The notes beneath the pieces are model-generated. The model was not told the DNA's origin and searched no databases. It saw only the letters and a program-made list of their open reading frames with translations. 64,000 nt of DNA from GCA-2720865 sp047630275. Lineage in GTDB: Bacteria; Bdellovibrionota; Bacteriovoracia; Bacteriovoracales; Bacteriovoracaceae. This document shows positions 7,370-15,700 of this stretch, in pieces. Each line of letters starts with the position of its first letter. Position 1 is the stretch's first letter. A program made the position numbers and the translations under genes. The DNA is taken from assembly GCA_047630275.1 (NCBI GenBank), contig JBLHVN010000001.1:1240001-1304000 (forward strand). Reading direction: 5' to 3'.

Positions 7370-8008
7370 CTAATCTTTAATATTTTCTAAATCTATATTG
7401 CTGTTAACAGTAACACCTGAGGCTGTGCGCTCTTTTTCCTTTTGAATAAAATCAAAAGTAAGAGGTTCAACACCTTCAAGTTCAGTCTCATAGGCAATTG
7501 TAATTGAAGAGGGGACAAAGTCTCTAAGTGAAGTGAAATAATAATCTGCTGGTAAGCTGGCCATAATATCTTCTTCAGCCCCTTCTTCTCCCTCAAGCGG
7601 AGCTGCGAGCTCCATCATTGGCTTAGAAGAGGTGTTCTTTACTATGATAGCACCTTGAACTTTATCCTTAGGTATCTCACTAGTCAGGTTCCAAGAGCCG
7701 ATATGAAAGAAGTCGATGTAAAAAGTCGACTTTTGAAACTTCAACTTTCTAGGAAGTAGGACTGACTGCACAAAACGTCTAGTGCTTGGGTCTTTAGACT
7801 TACGGGCCAGTTTCTCAGCAAGAAGGCTATCCTCAACACGGATAATATAAGCCCCTGGCTTTTTCGTGGAGCGAAAGAGCATGTATTGAAAGGCAATAGA
7901 GAAGAGCGTGAACAGTTTATGCTGCGTAAGGTGGATATGGTCTGATTCCGCCTCTACAATGGCCTTAACGCCGTCATATAGCTCTTGTTTTCCTAAGTCT
8001 TTTTTCAT
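7370..8008 (-). CDS. Hypothetical protein, 212 residues
   Basis: A soluble protein without signal peptide or membrane segment. I do not recognise its family. It starts KKDLGKQELYDGVKAIVEAE, has a mixed alpha/beta middle with many basic residues (EKLARKSKDPSTRRF), an acidic stretch EGEEGAEED near residue 143 and a polar tail. The start region is weak (no clear Shine-Dalgarno). It stands alone on the reverse strand between the methyltransferase and fusA, diverging from fusA with about 170 bases between them. Coding is supported by length, a codon pattern like its neighbours and the absence of a better frame. Confidence 0.65.
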   Translation of the reverse strand: MKKDLGKQELYDGVKAIVEAESDHIHLTQHKLFTLFSIAFQYMLFRSTKKPGAYIIRVEDSLLAEKLARKSKDPSTRRFVQSVLLPRKLKFQKSTFYIDFFHIGSWNLTSEIPKDKVQGAIIVKNTSSKPMMELAAPLEGEEGAEEDIMASLPADYYFTSLRDFVPSSITIAYETELEGVEPLTFDFIQKEKERTASGVTVNSNIDLENIKD

Positions 8009-8096
8009 AATTCGGTGGGCTCTTTTATAAAAGTGGTCCTAAGTTGGCAATAAAAAATTACTGTAAAGCATTATAGTTTAAGGCTAACTTTCCTCG

Positions 8097-8125
8097 TTGA
8101 CTCATCCCCGTCATTTCACTAAGAT
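8097..8125 (+). promoter_or_regulatory. Sigma-70-type promoter for fusA
   Basis: TTGACT (8097-8102), a 17-base spacer, then TAAGAT (8120-8125; four of six to consensus). The start site would be near 8132, leaving a leader of about 45 bases before GGAG (8165-8168) and the ATG at 8177. Confidence 0.45.
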
Positions 8126-8176
8126 GCACCAGATTAAACCATAGATAAACTATAAAAAGAAACTGGAGAACTTTCC

Positions 8177-10330
8177 ATGAAATTAATGGCTAAGACGAGA
8201 AACATTGGTATCTCGGCCCACATCGACTCGGGTAAAACAACACTTACTGAACGTGTACTTTTTTATTGTGGAGAAATTCACAAGATCGAAGACGTTCGTG
8301 GTGGCGGTGATGGTGCAAAAATGGACCATATGGAATTAGAAAAAGAAAAAGGTATTACGATTACTTCTGCTGCAACGACAGTTTACTGGCGTGGCCTTGA
8401 AGAAAAAGGAACTACTTTTGCTGAAGGTATTGAAAAAGATACGAGAGTAAATATTATCGATACTCCTGGTCACGTTGACTTCACTGTTGAAGTTGAGCGT
8501 TCACTTAGAGTTCTTGATGGAGCCATTCTTGTTCTTTGTTCAGTCTCCGGTGTTCAGTCACAGTCAATTACTGTTGACCGTCAGATGAGAAGATATAAAG
8601 TTCCAAGACTAGCTTTCCTTAACAAGATGGACCGTATGGGAGCCAATGCTTTTAAGGGAAGAGATGCTCTTATTGATAAACTAAATCACAACGCAGTTCT
8701 TATGCAACATCCTATCGGAGCTGAAGAAGACTTCTGTGGAATGGTAGATCTTATTACTATGAAGGCCTACTACTTCGATGGAGATAATGGAGAGAAGGTT
8801 CGCGTTGAAGAATGTCCTGCTGACATCTTAGACGCTGCTACTGAACTTCGTGGAGAGATGATTGATAAGGTTGCTGAGTATGACGACGATGTAATGGAAG
8901 CGTACCTTGAAGGAAATGAGCCTTCTGAAGCAGACCTTCATAAGTGTATCAAGATTGGTGTTAATACTCATAAGTTAACTCCAGTTTACTGTGGTTCAGC
9001 CTTCAAGAATAAAGGTGTTCAACTTCTTCTTGAAGCTGTTGCCCGTTACCTTCCTTCTCCACTTGAGTGTGCCAAGCCTACGGCCATAGATGCTGATTCA
9101 GGTGATCATGTAACTCTAGAACCAGACAAGACTAAGCCTCTTGTATGTATGGCCTTCAAGATTACTGATGAGCAATTTGGACAGTTAACTTATACTCGTA
9201 TCTATCAAGGTACTTTAAATAAGGGTGATACAGTTTGGAATACAAGAACTGGTAAGAAGACTCGTATCGGAAGAATGGTTCGAATGATGTCTAACGATAG
9301 AGCTAATATCGACGAAGCTCATGCAGGGGATATTATTGCTCTTGTTGGTGTTGATTGCGCCTCGGGTGATACTTTTGTTGGGACTGATGATCTAACAAAC
9401 CTTTCTTGTGAAGGGATTCACGTTCCAATTCCAGTTATTGAGCTTTCAATTACTTGTAAAGATAAAGGTGATCAAGCCAAGCTTTCAAAAGCACTTTCAC
9501 GATTTTTAAAAGAAGATCCAACTTTCCATGTTTTTACTGATGAAGAATCAGGTGAAACACGTATCGCTGGTATGGGTGAACTTCACCTTGAGATCTATGT
9601 TGAAAGAATTAAGCGTGAGTACAATGCTGAAGTTATCGTTGGTGCACCTCAGGTGAACTATAGAGAAACTATCCGTCAGGAAACAGGCTTTGATTACACT
9701 CATAAGAAACAAACTGGTGGTTCTGGTCAATTTGGTCAGGTTGTCGGTACTCTTCGTCCACTTGTTGAAGAAGAAAAAGAAAAAGAAGATCAGGTCTTTA
9801 GATTTCACAACCAAATTAAAGGTGGGTCAATTCCTACTGAATTCCTTGGTGCTTGTGAGAAAGGTTTTCAAGACGTTATGGACAAAGGTCCACTTGCAGC
9901 TTTCCCACTTATCAACTGTGAGATCTTCTTAAAAGACGGTCGTTCTCATGACGTGGATTCATCTGATATGGCCTTCCGTATCGCTGCTAGACAAGCAATG
10001 AGACAAGCGGTTAGAGCAGCTGATCCAGTTCTTCTTGAGCCGGTTATGAAAGTTGAAGTAACAACACCGGATGAGTATCAAGGTTCAGTTATTGGTGACC
10101 TTTCTTCTAGAAGAGGGATGATCCAAGGTTCTGAAACTGATCCTACTGGTGAAGTTATTGTTAACGCTGAGGTTCCTCTTTCAGAAATGTTTGGTTACTC
10201 TTCAGACCTTCGTTCAATGTCAGCTGGTAAAGCAACTTACACAATGGAATTTAGCCGTTATGTAGATTGTCCTTCTAATATTCAAGAGAAGGTTATGGCT
10301 GAAAGAGCTGAAAAATTAGCTAACGACTAG
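8177..10330 (+). CDS. fusA: Translation elongation factor G, spdEFG1/mitochondrial-type
   Basis: A 717-residue GTPase that drives tRNA-mRNA translocation on the ribosome. G1 is AHIDSGKTT (residues 14-22), followed by EKGITITSAA (switch I), DTPGHVDF (G3), NKMD (G4) and SAFKNKG (G5). Domains II-V follow, with GMGELHLEIYVERIKREY in domain III and GSVIGDLSSRRGMIQG in domain V. AHIDSGKTTLTERVLFY followed by a GGDGAKMDHMELEKEKGITITSAAT switch region resembles mitochondrial EF-G1 and the spdEFG1 group of spirochaetes, planctomycetes and deltaproteobacteria, rather than E. coli EF-G (AHIDAGKTTTTERIL). In that group recycling is done by a second paralogue, spdEFG2. GGAG eight bases upstream supports the first ATG over the one three codons later. 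It is not in a str operon: no rpsL, rpsG or tuf is beside it. Confidence 0.95.
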   Translation: MKLMAKTRNIGISAHIDSGKTTLTERVLFYCGEIHKIEDVRGGGDGAKMDHMELEKEKGITITSAATTVYWRGLEEKGTTFAEGIEKDTRVNIIDTPGHVDFTVEVERSLRVLDGAILVLCSVSGVQSQSITVDRQMRRYKVPRLAFLNKMDRMGANAFKGRDALIDKLNHNAVLMQHPIGAEEDFCGMVDLITMKAYYFDGDNGEKVRVEECPADILDAATELRGEMIDKVAEYDDDVMEAYLEGNEPSEADLHKCIKIGVNTHKLTPVYCGSAFKNKGVQLLLEAVARYLPSPLECAKPTAIDADSGDHVTLEPDKTKPLVCMAFKITDEQFGQLTYTRIYQGTLNKGDTVWNTRTGKKTRIGRMVRMMSNDRANIDEAHAGDIIALVGVDCASGDTFVGTDDLTNLSCEGIHVPIPVIELSITCKDKGDQAKLSKALSRFLKEDPTFHVFTDEESGETRIAGMGELHLEIYVERIKREYNAEVIVGAPQVNYRETIRQETGFDYTHKKQTGGSGQFGQVVGTLRPLVEEEKEKEDQVFRFHNQIKGGSIPTEFLGACEKGFQDVMDKGPLAAFPLINCEIFLKDGRSHDVDSSDMAFRIAARQAMRQAVRAADPVLLEPVMKVEVTTPDEYQGSVIGDLSSRRGMIQGSETDPTGEVIVNAEVPLSEMFGYSSDLRSMSAGKATYTMEFSRYVDCPSNIQEKVMAERAEKLAND

Positions 10331-10347
10331 TCGTTCACTGATTTTTA

Positions 10348-10440
10348 GGAAACGCCAAATAGGCGTTTCCGTTAAGCGAGTCGTAAAGCGACGGTCAAGC
10401 GGTAGCGCGACCCAAAGCACGCGGAGTATCTCAGCACAAA
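10348..10440 (+). other. fusA 3' region: perfect hairpin plus copy 3 of the CGCGGAGTA element
   Basis: GGAAACGCC (10348-10356) pairs exactly with GGCGTTTCC (10362-10370) over a five-base loop, but no T run follows, so it is a stability or pausing hairpin rather than a classic terminator. Small hairpins follow (GTCG/CGAC 10380-10392, GGTC/GACC 10393-10412), then GCACGCGGAGTATCTCAGCAC, matching the histone 3' element in its core and its GCAC end. Confidence 0.45.
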
Positions 10441-10461
10441 GATAAAATTAATTAAAAAACC

Positions 10462-10490
10462 AAGGCCTCTAAAACAGAGGCCTTTTTTTT
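10462..10490. terminator. Bidirectional terminator between fusA and the Sel1-repeat gene
   Basis: AAGGCCTCT pairs with AGAGGCCTT over a five-base loop, followed by eight T. On the other strand the hairpin is followed by GGTTTTTTAATT, so it can end both convergent transcripts. Confidence 0.85.
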
Positions 10491-10491
10491 A

Positions 10492-12375
10492 TCAATTTGA
10501 AATTTCTTCATAAAGCTCACAGGCCATGTCCTTGGCCTTCTTCCGAAGAAACTTAGAGTTACAGTGGTACTTTAAAACATTTTTATACTGAGCAATCTTT
10601 TTATACTTTTGAACTTCAATACGAGCTCTATAGACGCAAGCTTCGGGGGAATTATAGGAGACAATGGTGTTCTTTCCATCTAGGTTCTTGTAGTAGCAGC
10701 CTTTTTTTGTGAAGGCGAGACCCCTGACTGGATCGTTAAGATTCTCGGCAATATAGTGTCCATAGCGACCGCAAGCGAGACCACTATTTTTATCGCAGGC
10801 CATCTTATAGATATTAGCCGCTTCATCTTTCTTTTTCATATTGTCTTCTAAGATGGTTCCCCATTGCACACATCCATGTAAGTCATGGAGCTCACAGGAG
10901 AATTTATAATACTCTAGGGCCTGTTTATGTTTTTTTTGCTCGCTTAGGTATTTTGCATAGCCGTTGCAAAAGAAGCTGATCTTAAAATGCTTACAGGTTT
11001 TATCGTAAAGCTTGTCAGATTCCTCTTCCTTTTTGTAGTAATCGCGAAGGTAATAAGCATAAGCTCCACAAGACATGCCATAGCCTTGTTCACAGTTTTT
11101 CTTTGTATATTCAATTCCTTTTTTGAAATTAGCCGTATAGACCTGCTCTAGTCGTTTTGTTTTTTTATTAAGTCTTGAAGAGGTGCCTTTCATGGCCGCT
11201 AAGATTTCGTGGCAAGAAGGGAGGTGCTTAAGATTATCACAACTAAATTTGACTAGATCTAACCTGATCTTATCCTGTCTTTTTAAGTCTACCTTTGATT
11301 TATTTGCTTTAGTTGGGATACTAAAGCGGATTCTCTTATAGGCAGCAAGGCAACCTAAGGCGTCTTTCAATTTCATGCAGGACTTCTTTAAGTAATTCTC
11401 AGCGGAGTCTAAGAGCTTCTTCTTTCCAGACTTATTGTATTTGACCCAATCAAAATAACCCCTTTCGACACATCCTTTGTAAAAACCTAGGTTGCAAGAA
11501 AGCTTAAAGGAGAGTTTTGCATCTATCTCTTTTCCCTTGAATTGGCTTTTTTCCCACTTTCCAAGTTCATAACATGCTTCTCCATGATTACGACTGCAAG
11601 CTTCCTTAAAAGCTTGATATACGGGGTACTTATTTTTTTTATCAACTTTATTAAAGCTGCCATAAGCAAAACAAAGCTCGGGATCTTTATAAACATAACA
11701 GCCGTCGTAGTAGGCCCAGCTGGCCTTAGCCGATTTTCCGGTTTTAAGGAATTGGTTGCCTTTGATTAAGCAGTCAATAGAGTCTACGCAGCGGATTGAT
11801 TTCTTTTGAGTTTTTGATTCAAGAAGGCTTAGTTCTTTTTTTCTTTTTTCAATTTCTTTTTGTACGTCAGAGGTTCTTTTCTGGGATAAAAGATTATCTA
11901 GGTTAGACTTAAGCCTCGCTAACTTAGAGCTTTCTCCCTTATGATTGATCATCCTTTCTATTCTTTGTTGATTATCATATTCGTTATAGATCTTAGTGAA
12001 CTTATCATTGACTTGGCCCTTAGCCGTTTCTTGTTGGGATTTTTCACAATCTTTAACTGTTACGTTTGCTCTAACATAAGCTAAGTAACTCGAACCCACT
12101 TTTTCATCACAGCGCTCAATGATCCTGGTTTTTAAATGAATAAGCCGGCATTCCTGAACTAGCCTCGTTAAGGCCATTCCTTCAGCTTTAAAGTATGCTT
12201 TCGCTGGAGTGGATGCAGCAGCCTTACCGGTAAAGAATAGCCAACCTCCTGATTGAGTCCTGCCATCAGCGCGGGCCCAATACTGTTTCATTTCATCCTT
12301 TTGATTTAAACAATCAGCAGCAAATGATGGAAGGGTAGTAAGAATAATTGAGAGGCTAAAGATTAAATATTTCAA
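10492..12375 (-). CDS. Secreted cysteine-rich Sel1-repeat protein
   Basis: A 627-residue protein beginning at TTG with GGGA just upstream and a clean signal peptide (cleavage after PSFA). Residues 20-125 resemble the LPP20/FlgP-type domain (AKAYFKAEGMALTRLVQECR). A coiled coil follows (about 130-195). From about residue 200 there are many repeats of 35-40 residues with paired cysteines and an AC/G-x-Y/LG-x pattern (HGEACYELGKW, CVERGY, GMSCGAYAYYL, GLACGRYGHYI). These are Sel1-like repeats of the disulfide-bonded HcpA type. Such alpha/alpha solenoids bind other proteins, and the cysteines fit an oxidising periplasm or surface. A perfect inverted repeat lies directly upstream. The partner protein is unknown. 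Confidence 0.82.
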   Translation of the reverse strand: MKYLIFSLSIILTTLPSFAADCLNQKDEMKQYWARADGRTQSGGWLFFTGKAAASTPAKAYFKAEGMALTRLVQECRLIHLKTRIIERCDEKVGSSYLAYVRANVTVKDCEKSQQETAKGQVNDKFTKIYNEYDNQQRIERMINHKGESSKLARLKSNLDNLLSQKRTSDVQKEIEKRKKELSLLESKTQKKSIRCVDSIDCLIKGNQFLKTGKSAKASWAYYDGCYVYKDPELCFAYGSFNKVDKKNKYPVYQAFKEACSRNHGEACYELGKWEKSQFKGKEIDAKLSFKLSCNLGFYKGCVERGYFDWVKYNKSGKKKLLDSAENYLKKSCMKLKDALGCLAAYKRIRFSIPTKANKSKVDLKRQDKIRLDLVKFSCDNLKHLPSCHEILAAMKGTSSRLNKKTKRLEQVYTANFKKGIEYTKKNCEQGYGMSCGAYAYYLRDYYKKEEESDKLYDKTCKHFKISFFCNGYAKYLSEQKKHKQALEYYKFSCELHDLHGCVQWGTILEDNMKKKDEAANIYKMACDKNSGLACGRYGHYIAENLNDPVRGLAFTKKGCYYKNLDGKNTIVSYNSPEACVYRARIEVQKYKKIAQYKNVLKYHCNSKFLRKKAKDMACELYEEISN

Positions 12376-12383
12376 AGGAATCC

Positions 12384-12415
12384 CTGGTACAATATTTTTT
12401 AGTTAATTGTACCAG
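12384..12415. promoter_or_regulatory. Perfect 10-bp inverted repeat in the leader of the Sel1-repeat gene
   Basis: CTGGTACAAT (12384-12393) and ATTGTACCAG (12406-12415) flank a 12-base AT-rich loop. On the reverse strand it ends three bases before the Shine-Dalgarno GGGA/TTG start region, so it could be an operator or an RNA hairpin next to the ribosome site. It lacks a T run, which argues against a terminator for the upstream phospholipase gene. Confidence 0.5.
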
Positions 12416-12449
12416 TTATTGGGATAAATTCAGTAAAGATATCAGCTCT

Positions 12450-13973
12450 TTAGAGTAAAAATTTAAGAAGTGAGGCAGGCACCTTTAAAAAGAAATACAA
12501 GAGCTTCTTAGTAAAGCTAGAGTTTGCCAAAAGCTTAGAGCCATCTTCAGGGCGTCCATTCTTTCCTAACTTCTTAGAATGCTTCATTCTATGCTTTATA
12601 TTATCCATGACGTCATTTCTAATCTCTGGACTTTCATTGCAGAAGATTGCCATCTCTGTATTGTAGTAACTTGAGCGGTTATCAATATTGAAGGTTCCCA
12701 CCATGACTGCTTTATCATTGAAGACAATTGTCTTAGAGTGAGTTCCCCAGACAGCATTTCTAATCTCATCATTCATTAATTCAGACTCATTAGAAAACTT
12801 TCCAATATAGATGTGAGCGCTAAAATTATCTAGGGGAGTATAGCCTCTAACTTCTTCAGCAAAGACTGTTGAAACATAAATGGCATCAGTAGAGCCTAAA
12901 CTATTGGTAAGAATATTTACCTTCTGACCAGAATCAAGCATTTTCTCCAAGGCCTCTCTACTTCTAGAGTTATTTAAGAAGTAAGGGGAGTCTAAGGTTA
13001 CTTCTGTTTCTATATATCCTAACCACTTAGCTATCTCTTTTCTAAGAAGCCTATAATTTAGATGATAGTCCGCCGAAGAAACTCTTTTAGCGAAATCTCC
13101 CCCCTCTCTATCAGTGGCAAAACCAACATGAGGACAAGTATGTTTCTTAGTTAGGGCAAGAGCCTTTTTTCCATAAGATTCTGCATATTCTAAAGCTTTA
13201 GAGTCTTCTTTTTTATGATCTCTTAAGAACCTATGGGCATATCTTCTTTTAGATTTATATCTTTTCACTCTTTCTTTATGCTGAACGGCTCTTTTTTGTT
13301 TTTCTTTTCTACTTACAACTCGATCTCCTGCGAACTTGATGGGAGCTTCTGGCTTTGAGGGGGTTTCTACAATATCAGACTTCCAAAAGCGGTCAAAGGT
13401 CTCAACCATGGTCGCGACAACTGGGCCTTCTACCCAAACATCTCGGTCTAGAAAATTAAAGGTTTCACTAAGGTCAAAGTATTCATCGGCAATATTTCGT
13501 CCACCAGTAATGGCCTCTATACCATCACGGGAGATCATCTTTCTGTGGTTTCTAAACTGAACCGTGCTAATTTGAATAATAGAGGCGGCATTATAATAAC
13601 GGACTTCGACATTTTTCTTCTTTAAAGCTTCGGCGAAGAATTCATCTAAGACAAAAACAGCGGCACTCTTATCAACAAGGAGCCTAACCTTGACCCCTCG
13701 TTTTGCAGCGGCAACGAGTTCTCGCAGGATGATCCTACTTGCTTTATCAGTATTGAAGATAAAGTATTCAAGTTCTAATGTTTCATTCGCTCTTCTAATC
13801 ATATCGATCCGTGCCCAAAGGGCTCCGATTCCACTATTTAAGATTTGCATGGGGTGATTGACATGGAGGTTTTGTCTATAAGGATAGAGGTCTTCATTAT
13901 CTTCAAAGCCAGCATGGACCCCTAAACTAAGGAGTATTGAAAGGCATAATAAGAGGTACCTGAAATAGATCAT
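12450..13973 (-). CDS. Secreted phospholipase D/cardiolipin synthase-family protein
   Basis: A 507-residue protein with a signal peptide (cleavage after GVHA). It has both HKD motifs of the phospholipase D superfamily: HRKMISRDG followed by ITGGRNIADEYF near residue 145-165, and HSKTIVFNDKAVMVGTFNIDNRS near residue 420-440. The layout resembles ClsC/YmdC-like phosphatidyltransferases. The predicted chemistry is phosphodiester transfer or hydrolysis on phospholipids through a phospho-histidine; the signal peptide places it in the periplasm or outside. A basic segment rich in Lys/Arg (about 220-260) lies between the two halves. AGGA six bases before the ATG supports the start. In a predator it could act on prey membranes, but that is inference. 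An inverted repeat (AAGAATAG/CTATTCTT) lies upstream near 13999-14026. Confidence 0.88.
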   Translation of the reverse strand: MIYFRYLLLCLSILLSLGVHAGFEDNEDLYPYRQNLHVNHPMQILNSGIGALWARIDMIRRANETLELEYFIFNTDKASRIILRELVAAAKRGVKVRLLVDKSAAVFVLDEFFAEALKKKNVEVRYYNAASIIQISTVQFRNHRKMISRDGIEAITGGRNIADEYFDLSETFNFLDRDVWVEGPVVATMVETFDRFWKSDIVETPSKPEAPIKFAGDRVVSRKEKQKRAVQHKERVKRYKSKRRYAHRFLRDHKKEDSKALEYAESYGKKALALTKKHTCPHVGFATDREGGDFAKRVSSADYHLNYRLLRKEIAKWLGYIETEVTLDSPYFLNNSRSREALEKMLDSGQKVNILTNSLGSTDAIYVSTVFAEEVRGYTPLDNFSAHIYIGKFSNESELMNDEIRNAVWGTHSKTIVFNDKAVMVGTFNIDNRSSYYNTEMAIFCNESPEIRNDVMDNIKHRMKHSKKLGKNGRPEDGSKLLANSSFTKKLLYFFLKVPASLLKFLL

Positions 13974-14113
13974 TGATCATCCTTTAATAAAGTGTCTAAA
14001 GAATAGACATTTTTAAGCCTATTCTTAGTATAAAAAATCTCTATAGGTAATTTAGTGCAACTGAGAGGCCAGTTTTGGGTTTAAATTTGGAATCACTTTG
14101 ACTAAGCTTAAGC

Positions 14114-14563
14114 ATGAGAAAAATTGAATGGGCTGGACCCGAGAATTTAAATTATATCGTTGATTCCCAAATTAAGATGGCCCTAGAAACTGAGAAGTTA
14201 GAGCTTTCTTTAGACGTCGTTAAAAAAGGGGTTCAAGCTGTCTTTGATGATCCTAGTAAAGGGAAGTACTTACTTTGCCTTGAAGATGATAAGGTTTGCG
14301 GAGTTTTGATTGTGATCAATGAATGGTCTGATTGGAGAAACGGCAATGTTCTTTGGATCCATTCCGTATTTGTTGATAAAGAGTATCGCGGGGCTGGGGT
14401 CTTTAAATCAATGTATGAATTCTTAAAAAACAAAGTGGAGAACGATGAGCTCCTAGCAGGGCTTAGGCTCTATGTTGATAAAACAAACCAAGATGCTATC
14501 TCTGTTTATAAAAAGATAGGTATGAGTAGAGATCACTACTATATGTTTGAATGGTTAAAGTAA
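14114..14563 (+). CDS. GNAT-family N-acetyltransferase
   Basis: A 149-residue protein with the GNAT fold: LLCLEDDKVCGVLIVINEW (beta-3/beta-4), WIHSVFVDKEYRGAGVFKSMYEFLKNKV with the acetyl-CoA pyrophosphate loop (YRGAGV), and a C-terminal LYVDKTNQDAISVYKKIGM segment. The substrate amine is unknown. It is a single gene whose stop abuts the stop of the reverse-strand gene with no base between. The Shine-Dalgarno is weak. Confidence 0.85.
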   Translation: MRKIEWAGPENLNYIVDSQIKMALETEKLELSLDVVKKGVQAVFDDPSKGKYLLCLEDDKVCGVLIVINEWSDWRNGNVLWIHSVFVDKEYRGAGVFKSMYEFLKNKVENDELLAGLRLYVDKTNQDAISVYKKIGMSRDHYYMFEWLK

Positions 14564-15700
14564 TTACTTACTTTTTCCACTCTTGTTAGGCGCTGGCTCA
14601 TTTGGATCATCAGGCTCAATCTTGAAATTAGATTTCTTAGTCCGAGCAGGCTTGTTTGACTTAGGCCATGACCCTGGGCAATCGATCTTCTCAGCGTATC
14701 TATAAGAATCAACATCCCGTCTTCCATTTATATAGAGCTGCCTATAAGTATTGGTCGGTCTTGTTTTTAAATACTTATCATCTTTAAGATAACCTTGTTT
14801 AGCATACTTCTTAAGCATAAACCATGCTCCGGCCTGAGTTCCTTGTCCACCATTATAGAAAACCTTGCTCCAGAAAATCTTTTCATATTTAGTAAAAGTC
14901 TTATCTTTTAAAGCAGGGTAATCAACTAAAACTTCTTTAAAGGCTTTATTGAACTTGTTCTCAGCATCTTTCCACATAGCTGCATTAACAAAGGTTTGTA
15001 CTTCACCATCTTTATAATAAGCTTGTCCTTCATCGCCATTGGTCTCAGAGGATTTAACCATAAGACGCTCAGAATAAGGGGCACTCATGGTGGATTTTCG
15101 AAACCTCATAGTGGCAGCTTCGTTGGTCCTTCCTGTATCATCACAGATAACGTCTGGTGCCTCTTCTAGACTCGCATACTTTGAAACATTCTTTTGATCA
15201 TCTACTTTAAACTCTACTGGAAAGAGGTCTTCCTTTTTTAACCTCGCCTGTTCAAGACAGAAAGTGTCGGTTCCATCATCATTAAAGCCATTTCCATAGT
15301 AAGTCGCTTCTACAATGGCGTAATTATCATAATCGGGATCAGTTTCTCCCCACTTTCCTGTTTTCTTATCTTCAACCCAGTCTGAATGAGGGTGGACAAC
15401 TGATTCAACTAATTTATTATTATCATCACAGGTGCTGAGCACCATTGTTTTATCTTCATTAAGCTTGGGCCACTTTCTGCAAGAAAGGGGCGTATCATAC
15501 TTTTGAGAGAATCCTTCTCCGGACATACCTATTGCTAGATGAAGAGGGTCTATGTCAACAAAGTCAGCAGCCTTTTTAATATGTGAATAGACTTCATTAT
15601 CTTTTAATCCGCTACACCAAGATTTAAAGATATAGCGGGTTTTATCTTGGGCAAAAGAAGAATTTATAAAAAGGATTGATAAGATTATAACCATTTTCAT
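14564..15700 (-). CDS. Secreted protein of unknown function (378 residues)
   Basis: It has a signal peptide (MKMVIILSILFINSSFAQ) and about 8 cysteines, fitting a periplasmic or secreted protein. I do not recognise the family. AADFVDIDPLHLAIGMSGEGFSQ near residues 44-66 resembles the start of a lysozyme-like (SLT) fold, in which a Glu in an AxxxxEGF context is catalytic, and the region FNKAF...SKVFYNGGQGTQAGAWFMLKKY near 290 could complete it, but this is weak. The last 40 residues are basic, Pro-rich and disordered. Its start overlaps the stop of the upstream gene by four bases (15697-15700), so the two are translationally coupled. Confidence 0.7.
   Translation of the reverse strand: MKMVIILSILFINSSFAQDKTRYIFKSWCSGLKDNEVYSHIKKAADFVDIDPLHLAIGMSGEGFSQKYDTPLSCRKWPKLNEDKTMVLSTCDDNNKLVESVVHPHSDWVEDKKTGKWGETDPDYDNYAIVEATYYGNGFNDDGTDTFCLEQARLKKEDLFPVEFKVDDQKNVSKYASLEEAPDVICDDTGRTNEAATMRFRKSTMSAPYSERLMVKSSETNGDEGQAYYKDGEVQTFVNAAMWKDAENKFNKAFKEVLVDYPALKDKTFTKYEKIFWSKVFYNGGQGTQAGAWFMLKKYAKQGYLKDDKYLKTRPTNTYRQLYINGRRDVDSYRYAEKIDCPGSWPKSNKPARTKKSNFKIEPDDPNEPAPNKSGKSK

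Noticed and set aside
9548..9932. Overlapping open frames in fusA containing runs of Lys or Phe
   Set aside because: They are shadows of the GAAGAAGAAAAAGAA-type Glu/Lys-coding stretch in the conserved fusA frame.
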